From Symbiodinium sp. CCMP2592 (Eukaryota; Sar; Dinophyceae; Suessiales; Symbiodiniaceae), in NCBI GenBank assembly GCA_905221615.1, contig CAJNDT010003246.1:22501-86500 (forward strand): 64,000 bases of DNA. Direction: 5' to 3'. Made by a program: the position numbers and the translations under genes. Shown piece by piece: positions 1 through 9,340 of this stretch; position 1 is the stretch's first letter; each line of letters begins with the position of its first letter. A model generated the notes under the pieces. That model ran no database searches, was not told the origin of the DNA, and was given only the letters and a program-made list of their open reading frames with translations.

Positions 1-2
1 TT

Positions 3-227
3 TTGTTGCACGGCTTTGTGAACCGCGAAGGCCTTTCAGCTTGTTTCGAGCCAGCAGATGCTCGGAGACAGGCATTGTCAGGCCTTTGGCCAGGTAAAGA
101 CATGAAGCTTCAGGATGTGTATGGAGCTGTGGAGAAGCTGCAATCAGTGCTGTGCTGCGACACCTATGGTGGGGTTGACGCTGTCCGGTATGCCCGGGAT
201 GCGTACAACAAGCGGCACCTTTCCTGA
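3..227 (+). CDS. Terminal exon of an unrecognised protein (5' part outside window)
   Basis: The frame is open from the window edge to a TGA at 225-227 and encodes about 74 residues with balanced composition, ending in a charged segment (YARDAYNKRHLS). I do not recognise a domain. The ATG at the window edge need not be a real start; the exon probably continues upstream or begins at a splice acceptor. One perfect copy of the 11-base motif GGCCTTTGGCC, which recurs over the next 6 kb, lies inside the frame at 81-91 and encodes GLWP. No poly(A) signal or terminator can be named. Confidence 0.35.
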   Translation: MLHGFVNREGLSACFEPADARRQALSGLWPGKDMKLQDVYGAVEKLQSVLCCDTYGGVDAVRYARDAYNKRHLS

Positions 228-453
228 GTTACGGACTTACGTGTTTGATGGGATCGGATGGTTAGATAGTTACTCTACTTAGTTAGTGAGATGATTCAAT
301 GATTTCAGCGTTGAAGAACCAAGCGTAGAACTATGTGCAGGCATCCGATGCACCTCATCCTCGACCTCCAGAACGGCAAAGGCGGGAAGTTGTGGCTTGG
401 AGGCCACTTCGCGGATGTTGCATGCCTGACACAGATCACAGAACCATGTCGCG

Positions 454-705
454 GTGGTGTTTCCAGCAAACAGAACTGCCACGAATCATTTGCAAGACCA
501 AGCAGCAGTGAGAATCCTCCCGTTTGTGGACGGGACTGGCGTTGTCCATAAAGACGTGGCTTTGAGCCAGGTTATTGACCGCCTTCACTCAGTGATCGAG
601 CTGCTTTTGAAGGGCTTCTCCGTGGTGATTTTATGTCACAACGGAGCGCACAGGTCTGCGACCTTGACACTTGGCCGAGGTGATGAATGGTGTAGTGGTT
701 CATAA
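454..705 (+). CDS. Exon fragment with a tyrosine-phosphatase-like CX5R loop
   Basis: The translated stretch contains VVILCHNGAHRSATLT. This has the C-X5-R spacing (C-HNGAH-R) of the phosphate-binding loop of protein tyrosine and dual-specificity phosphatases, followed by Ser as in that family. A hydrophobic beta-strand (FSVVIL) precedes the loop and an amphipathic helix (VIDRLHSVIELLLKG) precedes the strand, as in the fold. The family's His before the Cys is Leu here. Only about 60 residues look coding, and the frame ends in TAA-free but uninformative sequence at 705, so this is probably one exon of a split gene or a remnant. Activity cannot be inferred. Start and splice borders are unknown. 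Confidence 0.3.
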   Translation: MVFPANRTATNHLQDQAAVRILPFVDGTGVVHKDVALSQVIDRLHSVIELLLKGFSVVILCHNGAHRSATLTLGRGDEWCSGS

Positions 706-1219
706 TGGGGGTTTTGCGGCTTTCTGGATTCATGGCTTTATCATCGCTTCGCAATAAGACTTCTGGGTCAGTTCAGTTTAGGACAGACGAGTGCAGCGTG
801 TGTTTAGTAGGCAGTGCAGGTGTAGGTATGTTATGGTATGGTTAGAGACACAGAGCTGTGGCATTTGAGCCAAGGACCGTGTTGCTCTTGATGATCATCT
901 GTGGCATTCCCTTCGATACGGCCAGTCACCATGTGACACAGCTTCGGAACATCGTGGACCTTCAAAGCCGAGCACCGTGCAGAGGCGGACGTATCAACAC
1001 AATACGCCCGATGGACTTTCTGGCGGAGGTCTCTGACCAGGTTGCTGTCACGGGCGCCATGGTCGGCAACGGCAGAGGCGTGGCATCAAGCAACATGCTG
1101 AACGTTTCTTCGCTTCAATTTTAGACTTTTAGGTTGGGCTTGAGTGTTCACTATAATGATATAATGTATCAATGTTGCGTGTTCAGTGAGTCTGTGCCCT
1201 GTGCTCCACCGAGGATCTC
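706..1219. other. No confident gene
   Basis: A frame at 858-1124 is open for 88 codons (MAFEPRTVLLLMIICGIPF at its start looks like a hydrophobic leader) but has no recognisable domain. The rest has no feature I can support. It may be intron plus 5' flank of the ankyrin gene downstream. Confidence 0.3.
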
Positions 1220-2096
1220 ATGACACCTTTGACGTTGAGGAAAATGGCTTTGGAGCTGGGTTTCGAGACTCGCAACCACATCCGGCCGAGCCTCCCGTCT
1301 CTGCCAGTTTCGATGGTCAGGGCCACAGGCCAGGTTAAAGAAGTCCGAGATCTGTTGGAAGCCCGCTCACAGCAGATTGAGGCCACCAGGCCAAAAGCCA
1401 GAGCTCCCGCCGCCATCAAAACGAAGGCCATGCCGGCAGGTGGGCGGGTTAAGGCATGGAGGTTCAGCGATTCGGGTGAGACGGGGACGGAATTTGGCTT
1501 CACCACTGACGACTCCTACGATATTGTGAGCATGGTTGGCGGCAAAGGCCTCACAGACTTTGAGTCCGATGCTCCCAAGCGTGCAACACTCCCAGGAGCT
1601 GCTTCGGCCAGTGGCGTTGCGCCAGGTTCCCGACCCCAGTCTTCGGCATCTGATGGCACTGAAGATCCGGACGCCGGTGCTCTGCCAGCCTCTTTGCCAG
1701 TGTCGTCCGAGGCAGAGGACGACGCGTATTACATGGTGGACAAAAGCCAACAGTCTGCGAGTACGAAGATGTGGCAGGATCGCAACCCGGAAAGCCCAGT
1801 TGCCTCGCCAAGGTGGACCTCCGAAGACTTCGTTCGGCTGCAAGGGGTAGTGAAAGACCTTGGAGACTTGAATCGTCAGCTCATGGCTTTCACCGCCAGC
1901 CCGGACGAGCTTGACGAGGAAGTCGAAGTTGAGGTCGAGGTTGAGGACGAGCCGGTGGAGGAGCAGAATGTGAAGATCGAGGAGGAGGCGGCTGACTATG
2001 GTGGCGATACGGATATGGAGCAGCAAGAGTCAGACCAAGCCGGCAAAGGAGAAGCTGAGGCTATGGAGGAAGAGGAAGAGCACCCACCTACAAGCT
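1220..2096 (+). CDS. Ankyrin-repeat gene, first visible exon: acidic N-terminal region
   Basis: About 290 residues open from an ATG at 1220. The N-terminal part is mildly basic (LRKMALELGFETRNHIRPS), the middle is Ser/Pro/Ala rich, and the C-terminal 60 residues are extremely acidic (VEVEVEVEDEPVEEQ and EAEAMEEEEEH), suggesting a disordered region. The frame stops at 2105 just beyond a probable donor; reading resumes after the acceptor tacacag at 2223-2229. Frame phase fits a GC donor at 2097 better than the GT at 2101, and GC donors are common in dinoflagellates, so the 3' border is approximate. I group it with the exons at 2230-4600 because they are consecutive, on one strand and similar in composition; the ankyrin motifs are in those later exons. 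Confidence 0.45.
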
Positions 2097-2229
2097 GCCC
2101 GTCATGATGTTTTTTTTTGAGTTTTTAAAAACTGACCTTAATTTCCTAGTACTTAGTACTAAGTGGGGGTTATGCGACTTGCTTGGTTGGCCCTTTTGCC
2201 ATTTGCTTTTTGCTTCTTTTCCTACACAG

Positions 2230-3005
2230 CAATCTGAGGCCCGGTGCCTTCTGAAGGCGAGGAAGAGACCAAGCCCGAGCCAGCTGCGGATGATAAGTCC
2301 ATGGCAGCGGCCTCTGGCCAGGTGTTCGTCGACCCCAACATGACAGCCGCCGCTGCCATCGAAAATCTGGTTCAGGCTGTCAACCGACTACAGAAGGCTG
2401 GCGAGAAGGACGAGGGCCAGGATCCGGAGTCAGCTGAGACGTTAGCCAGGCTGTTTGAGTTGTTGGAGACACAAAAGGTCCAGCAACAGACGCTACTGAC
2501 GCGACTCACAAAGGTCACGAACCAGGCTGAGGCAGACCAGCGCAAGAAGGAAGTTTTCGAGGTCATGTACAACCGTGACTTTTCGAGGCTGAGGCACCTC
2601 CTGTGCAACGAGCTGCCGGTCTCAGAGCTGGCTACCCTGCGCGATCACCAAGGCATGAGCCTTGCTCATCATTTGGTGCGCACAGGCTTAAAGCCAGGTT
2701 TGGAGTGGGTGTTGCCGTTAGACAGCACTTTGGGAGATTTTTTCCTCGCAGTTCTAGTTTTAGTTTGTAGAATGTCGGCAACCTTTTTATGCTTGTGGTT
2801 TCCGGTCCTTTTGATACAACCCAGGTCGAAAGCCCCTTCATTGGCGGATGTGGCAACACTTCCATCCGGTATGCCGCCCAATTGGACGCCTCTCATGGTG
2901 CTCGTGGACAGTCCTCCTGGACAATTGGGTGGCATTGAATACGCGTACAGCATGCTTTGCACGCTGCTCCAGCACATGAGCGCTACTGGCATTCAGAGCT
3001 TTGGC
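2230..3005 (+). CDS. Ankyrin-repeat gene, middle exons (one intron near 2700-2824)
   Basis: The first part encodes a charged helical segment (AAAAIENLVQAVNRLQKAGE; LFELLETQKVQQQTLLTRLT) likely to form a coiled coil, then RDHQGMSLAHHLVRTG, an ankyrin-type helix pair. An intron of about 125 bases follows, with a T-rich interior and an acceptor at acccag (2819-2824). After it comes PPNWTPLMVLVDSPPG and a helix (YSMLCTLLQHMSATG). NWTPLMVLVD matches the ankyrin consensus xxTPLhxAv. Exact junctions could not be reconciled in phase, so coordinates are approximate. Likely role: protein-protein interaction scaffold; partner unknown. Confidence 0.5.
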
Positions 3006-3125
3006 CTGTTTAAAGTTTGAGCTTCTTGCAGTCTTCAATGTTCAGTAGCTTCCTGCTGAGGAAACAGGAAACAAAGGGAGGGTTTGAAAGAGCCTTCAGA
3101 TTTCGGCTTCTAAATTCTTTGCAGG

Positions 3126-3615
3126 CTCAAGGTGCCTACGCTGTTATGGTGACCACTGTGCTGTGCTGCAATGCTCCTGGCAATGGCGTGGTCTGATGAC
3201 ATTAGACTAATGTTGCCAAAGCAGAGAACTCTCGTCAGAGTTCAGAAGGCTGAGAAGTGGCTTGGTTGGGCCTTGGGCCGGGTTTGGCAAGACATCTCAG
3301 ACAGGCGTCAATCCAACCAGGTGTCGTTTCCATTGGAAACACCTGGTTGGAATTGATGCCGGTCTGAGAAGGTTGGGCAAGCACCGGCAGCTATGCCAAC
3401 ATGGCCTTTGGCCCCGTTGCCCACGTCGTCTGCAGAGCCATGACGGTTGACCCTATTCTAAGACTCTTAGAATAGGGTCAACCGTCATGGCTTTGTCTCC
3501 ACCCGCAAGCTACTCTATGAGCTGTGGTCCATGGTGGCGGCTATTATGCGGAAAACCCTGGCCTCGGGAACCGAAATTTCGATCCTGGAGAACCTATGGA
3601 CTGAAGCCCAGTGGC
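3126..3615 (+). CDS. Ankyrin-repeat gene, short exons separated by hairpins
   Basis: Three short coding segments are visible. The first follows a tttgcag acceptor (AQGAYAVMVTTVLCCNAPG, 3126-3195). The second lies just upstream of the hairpin at 3436-3492 (SYANMAFGPVAHVVCRA, about 3388-3439). The third lies just downstream of it in another frame (GFVSTRKLLYELWSMVA and on to NLWTEAQ, about 3489-3612). Removing 49 bases (3440-3488), almost exactly the palindrome, would restore phase between the second and third segments. This is my inference; the borders would be AT...AT, not a known splice class, so another explanation such as a recent insertion is possible. The segments are helical and fit linkers between ankyrin repeats. 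Confidence 0.4.
3294..3372. repeat. Imperfect fold-back hairpin 1
   Basis: Two arms of about 31 bases (tctcagac...caggtgt and its inverse) pair with two mismatches and a one-base indel around a loop that itself contains tttcc/ggaaa pairing. It lies between coding segments of the ankyrin gene. Confidence 0.75.
3436..3492. repeat. Perfect 57-base fold-back hairpin 2
   Basis: A perfect inverted repeat: the 27-base left arm 3436-3462 (agccatgacgg...) is exactly complementary to 3466-3492 around a 3-base loop (act). It sits between two coding segments that need about 49 bases removed to be in phase. A perfect palindrome of this length is very unlikely by chance and suggests a recent insertion or an introner-like element. 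Confidence 0.9.
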
Positions 3616-3687
3616 CAGCCTGTAGCAAGCCGGCAGGCCATGCTGGATTGCCTCTCCAGCATGGCCTGCCTGGCTTGCTACAGGCTG
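3616..3687. repeat. Fold-back hairpin 3
   Basis: Arms 3616-3647 and 3655-3687 (cagcctgtagcaagcc... and its inverse) pair over 32 bases with one single-base indel around the 7-base loop ttgcctc. It is the third tight hairpin in 400 bases of the same gene. Confidence 0.9.
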
Positions 3688-3699
3688 ACTCTGATGTGA

Positions 3700-4258
3700 T
3701 GTGTTTCTATGACATGGCCGGCCGCACAGATGGAGAAGAGGCTAGCATTGTCAGTGTCGAATGCCAGGTCATCGCACATTAAGGCAAGGTGGCAGCTGAG
3801 ATCCGGTCCTGAGGCGTCTGTAGTCAGTTCTCACGATTCACGATGAGCTTCGTAGCGAGTCTCTAAACTTCTGACCTTGTGGCAGTGTACAGTGAAGCGA
3901 CCAAAATGGCAATGACATGTTGGAAGACATGCCGGTGCCAAGGGGGACAGCTTTTTTGGTATTACATGTTTAGAATGTTAGAATTCAGGTTTTCTTCCAG
4001 AGTTCCGACAGGCTTTTTTATATCAGGCCAAGAACACACACACACACACACCTACACACACACACTGTCACACACTTGACACAACGACTTAGGAGTTAGG
4101 AGTTCTATGTCTTTCTTGAATAATCACAAGGGAACTAAGAGGCGGCTTATAAGTCAAGTCGGTAGTTTATAGATTTTATTAGACTACTTGTTCAATCCCT
4201 GAATGCCAAAATCGTTCCTCCTTGAAAACCTGGAACCTAAAGCTTGGGTAACTAGTCT
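3700..4258. other. Probable intron of ankyrin gene with a CA microsatellite
   Basis: No coding stretch is convincing. An imperfect (CA)n tract lies at 4034-4075 (with ccta and ctgt interruptions). The rest is AT-richer than the flanking exons, as expected of a long intron. Confidence 0.45.
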
Positions 4259-4600
4259 TTGCACACGCAACTTGACAAAGCTCAGCCGAGGACCCGTGCC
4301 GCAAGTGGCAGTACCGCGCTGCACATAGCGGCGTCAAGGGGGCAGCTCAGCTTTATCAAGAAGATTTGCTGGTCTCTCTACCACAAATTGGGCGGATCGT
4401 CCGAGTACGGGGGCGAAAGATCGACCGCGGCTTTCCACATGGTCGGGGCTTGCCTGAACTCGCCAGGTGGAAAAAAAGGACAAGGAGTCGTGGACATGGC
4501 TCTTGGCAACAACATCGAATGCGCAAGCTACCTCAAAACAACATGGGGTGGACGCGAACTTTTGGAAAACCCGCGCAAGCGGGGACAGGGCTATGTCTGA
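4259..4600 (+). CDS. Ankyrin-repeat gene, terminal exon
   Basis: Contains SGSTALHIAASRGQLSFIKK, a close match to the core ankyrin repeat (G-x-TALHhAAxxGxhxhh). A loop with GGSSEYGGERS and a second helix pair (GVVDMALGNNIECASYLK) follow, the latter resembling the G-x-TAxDhAxxxGxxxhxxxL half-repeat. The frame ends in TGA at 4598-4600. The first about 13 codons may be intron, since a plausible acceptor lies near 4290. This is the clearest evidence that the 1220-4600 locus encodes an ankyrin protein. Sequence after the stop is rich in the GGCCTTTGGCC motif. Confidence 0.6.
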   Translation: MHTQLDKAQPRTRAASGSTALHIAASRGQLSFIKKICWSLYHKLGGSSEYGGERSTAAFHMVGACLNSPGGKKGQGVVDMALGNNIECASYLKTTWGGRELLENPRKRGQGYV

Positions 4601-5171
4601 GCGGCGGTCTTTGGCCTTTGGCCAGGTTGCAGTGCCATCTGGAGCTTATTAGTTACTAGTTATTAGGGCCGGCCTTTGGCCAGATTGCAGCTAAAGTCTT
4701 GACTGGAGAAGTTTGAGACGCAGTTTTTCATCGGCTGTGATCGTTGCCTGCCTTAAGCCCTAAGCTCCAGCTGAAGCTGCGGCCTGTGGCCGGGTTGCAG
4801 TCTCACTTGCCTGCTGCAGAGTCATAGTCTAGTGGCATATTAGCGGCATGTTGACATTCTGTTGATGATGGTCATCATTGCAAAAAGCATCAAAACTTGA
4901 TGTGTGATTGCAGGCAAGCTGAGATTAGCAACCCATAATACGAGAGACGAGAGTTGCTTAGCCGCAACGCAAACCTTTTTTGTGGCTAGCCTTTGGCCGG
5001 GTCGCGACGCAGAATAGAACCACATCGTTTTATGCATCGCCTGCCTTGGCTTTTGGCATCGTTTCAATTGATTCAGGATACACAGTAAGTTGTTCTGCGT
5101 CGTCGGCCTTTGGCCTGTACTTTAGCCCGTTGGCCTTGGGCCTTAGGCCTCGTTGCACCGCCTTGGCTGTG
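4601..5171. repeat. Cluster of the GGCCTTTGGCC short repeat
   Basis: Perfect copies of GGCCTTTGGCC lie at 4613-4623, 4671-4681 and 5105-5115. Near copies are at 4781 (ggcctgtggccgggttgcag), 4988 (agcctttggccgggtcgc) and about 5131-5155. Several are followed by (A/G)GRTTGCAG, giving a longer unit. Other perfect copies in the window are at 81, 3403 and 6323, all in the same orientation. No gene is visible here. Confidence 0.7.
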
Positions 5172-5712
5172 GGGCAACGCAAAAGAACCGCTGCGGCAGG
5201 CCACCAGTCCGGTATGATGTGTTGGCTCCTTCGATTTCTTAGATCTAGTATGCAGTATGTACTCCTGATGTTGTGGTAATGGTTGCTACTGTTTTGGTAG
5301 ATTCTAGCAAGCTCTGATTGTATCAGGCAAAGTCAGGAAATGTGCCGACGTCTGCGTGTTCATATGCACAGATCATTGAGCATGCTCCGCTATGCAATCC
5401 CGACAAGCTTGAAGCCAACCTTGGAAAGCCGTGTCCCCAGACTTTGCCGAGAGATAGGTATAGATATTGAATATGGATGATTTAGATGGATGTAGACGAT
5501 TGGATGATACATAGATGGATAGAAAATGAATGAGTCGTAGATAGGCAGATATATAGATAGATAGTATGAGGCTAGTGTGACATGTTGGATACCCAAGCAG
5601 CTCCCAGCCCCTAGCCAGAAGCTTTGCGCACCAGCCCTTATATTGATCCTACCTTACTCTTGCTCCTGCCTTTTCTGCCTTTTCAACTACCAAGCATTTG
5701 TTCGCCTCGCAG
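5172..5712. other. Intergenic/intron sequence with degenerate GATA-type low complexity
   Basis: From about 5455 to 5570 the sequence is a degenerate run of gata/gatg/tagatag units. Downstream, a pyrimidine-rich stretch ending cgcctcgcag at 5703-5712 looks like a splice acceptor for the large reading frame that follows. No gene is supported in between. Confidence 0.5.
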
Positions 5713-8420
5713 GACCGCCAGTCCACGTTTGTGCCGGTCCGCCTGATTGCTGCAAGGACCGGGAAGAGGCGGTTGACACAGCAATGCAGCTCTTAGAGCG
5801 GGTCATGCTAAAACCCATTGCAGTTCCTGCTCTCAACAAGTGGACCAAAGTAGCTCCCTGCGTGCGTCACGTGTCCTTGCTGCAAAACTTTTGCCAGCTT
5901 GCGCCGAAAGCCTTTGAGGCAGCATTCCAGACTGCTGGCATGGTCGCAGACCAGGTTTCTTCAGAGGACGAAGGCGAGCAAGTGGGTGCACCTGTCAACG
6001 AGACCAAGGTTTGGAGAAAGCTTGCCAAGCTGCGCCTTTGCAAGGCAGGTTTTTTCTTGCAGGATGAAACGGCTAGATGGTCCACGTGTGTTTGGATGGT
6101 ACTCAGTGCGCCTGTGATGAGAATTCACTATTCGCTTTTCAAGCATGCGACCTGGCACACCCACAGGAAACAGGACCTGGAGGCACAGGCAGCGGATGCA
6201 CTTGATGCGTTCACGACTGTTTGTTTTTGCAAAGCAGCCGAAAACCCTGCCAAGAAAGCTTTGGAAAATTTGGGTGTCTTGTTGCTAAACTTGGAAGATG
6301 ATTCCTGGGGCCCTGCTGTTTTGGCCTTTGGCCCGGTTTTGTCATGGCCACAGACCAGGTTGAGAACCACCAGGCGGAGCTTTTGTGTTGTCATTGGACA
6401 GTTGTGGCGCAAGCTGTTGTATCCATGGTCACAATTTCCATGGAAGCTGGCTGTTTTGGTAGACCCAGCAGAAACGGCAGCGAACAAAGAAAGCTGCGCA
6501 AAAAAACTGTTTGATGTTCCGCATTGCTGCCTGGATGGTTTCTCCAGAAAACTGAGGGAAAGGACAGCCGATCCTGAGGGGTTAGCCCAAGTTGATGTTT
6601 TGAATTTTTTGGAGGAGGTTTTTAACCGGGTGGTGCCAACATCAACCTTTATCGAGCGCATGTTTGCACGCTTGAGTGAATGGAGCACTCCTCGCAAAGG
6701 CCCCAAACCAAAGCTATCCAGTGTGTGTGCCAAGCATTGCAACCACCAGTTTGAGCAATGCGTTTCTTTGTGGCGCCTGAACACCCTGAAAGTTAAAGGC
6801 AGGAACAAGCACAACAGGCGACCTGCATGGGTGATGCCAGCCAACACAGTTGTCAATGGCTGGAACTTATTTCAGCAAGATTTGATCGCTCGCAATCCAG
6901 CTTTGCAGGCTTTGTCGCTAGCAGAGATGGCTGCAGCCACGAAGACGGAGTGGTCTAAGCTGTCCAGAGACCAAAAAAAGCATTGGGGCGCTTTGGCCCG
7001 GGCTCAGAACTTGGATTCCGTGGATGACGCGGCTTCAAGCCAAGTTCCCGAGCAGACCGGTGGGCCTTGGAACGCTGCCTCGAGCCACGGCTTTCCTTTG
7101 GCTAGGCATCTCATTGCAGACAAGTGCCACGAGGCCACCAAGGTTGGTACTGCATTTCGGAAGGCACACAATGTGCTGCAACCTGAAGGTGCTGACAGCA
7201 TGTCTGGTGAGCCAGACCCGCAGTGGCCTTTGCTTGCCCCCTGCCCGGTCGATGCGTGTGAGCATTGCCTACCTGAGGCAAGCAGGCCCACCATGAGCCG
7301 TCTTTTGGACTCGTTCTGGAAAGTGATTCTGAAGCAGGCTCCAAGCCTCAAGGCCACAGGGTCTGAACCTTTGGTTGTGTCGTTTCATTCGCCGAGCACC
7401 CGAAGAATTCACGATGTGGCCGTGATGTTCCACACGTTGCGGGCTCCACATCAAGCGGCTCTTTTGGTTCTCCATAGAGAAGAGTCCCCAGAACTGATGG
7501 CAGATGGCATTTTGGCCAGCTTGCACGCTAGCCCTTTGGGCAGGTTCAGGGGACAGCTTGACATTTTAAGCGAAAGCATGCTCTTGGCAAAAATGGCCAC
7601 AGAGGCGCAAGATTGGGAGATGCGGATTGCCAGGCTTGGGCGGGTTCAGTTGCTAAGCCGCTTTGATGTTATTGGTGAGTCAGCAATTGACGAAGATGAG
7701 TACCTGGATTCGAGGCGATCGCGTGAACAAATGGAAGCCAACGCGGCTTTGGCTGCATTCGCTTTGGCACACCCGGCTGAGCAGCCTAAACGCACAACTG
7801 CAAAAAAGCCTGGCCAAGGCCCGGCCCAGAGACCCAAGACACAAGCACAAAACTCTTTGCAACAGGAGAAGAAGCTCCAGGGAATCATTCCATTTCTCTC
7901 GGATTCGGAGTCTTCTCACGCGGAAGACTTTGGAGCTGAAAAGGCCAAGGCCAAGGCGGCCACGGCAGCAAGCTTGGCAGTTGACGAAGCCGAGGTTTGG
8001 CTTGGAAGCGGCTGCGAAGAGGTTGCAGCCCCAGAGCCAGCAGGCAACGCAGCGGCTTCAAGCCGGGATCCTGCCACCCAAAGAGGAACGGTCCAACATC
8101 GCGCCACAACTTGGGGCTGTTTTACAATTGGGCGGCACACATCCAAGTTGTTTGGAGACGGTTGGGTCGCAACCTGCGGCATGCATCACAACTCAGACGA
8201 CAAGACTGGCGTGGTGTGCAGAAAGGTGCTTCCTGTGCAGAACCTGACTGAGGCGGAATGCAAGCTTCGCTTGAAGCGCTGGCTTGTAGCCGGGTTGGAT
8301 GAAGCCAGCATGGGGGGCAGTAAAGCCAGGTCTTTGCACCTTGCCAAAGGCGGCCCAAGGTTGAACCACTTTGCCACAGGCCTTCCCGAAGAGGAGCTTG
8401 ACAAGCGCGTGGGGGCATGA
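5713..8420 (+). CDS. Large HMG-box-like protein, multi-copy-gene style
   Basis: One uninterrupted frame of about 900 residues ends in TGA at 8418-8420. It is open from 5577 without an ATG until 5784, so it probably begins at the acceptor cgcctcgcag (5712) as a large exon. Residues near the middle (VNGWNLFQQDLIARNPALQ, then SLAEMAAATKTEWSKLSRDQ, then KKHWGALA) follow the HMG-box pattern: an aromatic/hydrophobic start, a middle helix with W, then LSxxxKxxW. The N-terminal third is Cys/Trp-containing and helical with TSTFIERMFARLSEWS. The C-terminal 100 residues form a separate Cys/His-containing block (TTWGCFTIGRHTSKLFGDGW; CGMHHNSDDKTG) after a long Lys/Ala/Gln linker. An HMG box would suggest DNA binding in the nucleus. 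The rest is unrecognised, and a transposon-related origin is possible but not shown. Confidence 0.55.
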
Positions 8421-8540
8421 AGGCAAAAAAGTTTTTTTGCTTGTGTGGAGCTGAAGTGCTTGCTGCAGGCTGCATGCTGGTATGATGTTGCTTCCCAAGG
8501 ACCAGGAGACCGTGGCTCAGAGTCTAGTCTGGTAGGTGCA

Positions 8541-8885
8541 GCTAAAACAATATTGCAATAATATCTGAAGAGGAAATCTCTGTGGTATTATAATTCCAAA
8601 CTATTTTTAACAAATATTGTTATTATTAAACTATTATTAAAACAATTGTTCAAACTATTACACAAACTATTGCTAATAAAAATCTCCGCTTATCTTTTTC
8701 GTTTCTCTGCTTATCTTTTTTGTTAGCTGCTTTAAGTTTATATAAAACAATAAAAAGATAAGCAGAGATCTCTGCTTATCTGGGCCGAGATTTCTATTGA
8801 CAATTGTTTTGATAATTGTTTTGATAATTGTTTCAAAAGTTTGGTTAATAGTTTGTTCAATAGTTAATTTGTTCGCACATTCTCT
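8541..8885. mobile_element. AT-rich fold-back (MITE-like) element
   Basis: A sharply AT-rich block. The left half (tattaaaacaattgttcaaa; acaaactattgctaataaaa; cttatcttttt) is mirrored by the right half (aaaagataagcagagat; attgacaattgttttgataa; ttaatagtttgttcaatagt), giving long imperfect inverted arms around about 8715-8740. Within them cttatcttttt/aaaaagataag and ctctgcttat units are repeated in both orientations. It has no coding capacity. Terminal repeats and target duplication could not be fixed. Confidence 0.55.
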
Positions 8886-8947
8886 GGAATTGTTCTGGAT
8901 CGGCCCAAGATTTGTTTTGAGTCGCTGTGATTGCTCGGTTAGTGCCA

Positions 8948-9340
8948 ATGGAAGCAGGGGAAGAACACCCGTCCGAAGAAGCCCAGCAGCTGGAGACGCT
9001 GCTGGAGCAGTCTGACGCTGAGTCGGAAACGGAAAAGTCTGTGGCAGCACCAAGCTCCAGCGTGCCCAGCTTCAAGGGACTGCTGGGTCTTGCAGTCAGC
9101 TTTGCGCACTCCAAGCCGTGCAGGTGCTGCTTGTGTGGCTGCACTAGCACCGATCCCAGTCCCCTTGTGGGTGAAGGGGATAACCAGGTCGATCATGTTC
9201 TGCTAGAGGCCGCTGAGCTGCGCAAGCGGCCTTGGGCCAAGTACAGAAGGATCATCGCTGATGGAGAGGCTCTGCGAGTGCCTGAAGGAAGGTGTTGTGG
9301 GCCCTGCATCAACGTGTTTCGCCTACTAGGCCGGGCCTGG
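8948..9340 (+). CDS. First exon of a Cys-rich (putative zinc-binding) protein
   Basis: Opens at an ATG (MEAGEEHPSEEAQQLETLLE) with an acidic helical start. Next comes a Cys cluster (CRCCLCGC) and, about 60 residues later, a second one (GRCCGPCINVFRLLG) after KRPWAKYRRIIADGEALRVP. Paired CxxC knuckles spaced like this suggest a zinc-binding module; I do not know the family. The frame runs on into GA repeats and poly(A) after about 9340, where coding character is lost, so a splice donor probably lies near 9330. The downstream remainder cannot be seen because a 16-kb retroelement begins at 9669. Confidence 0.45.
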
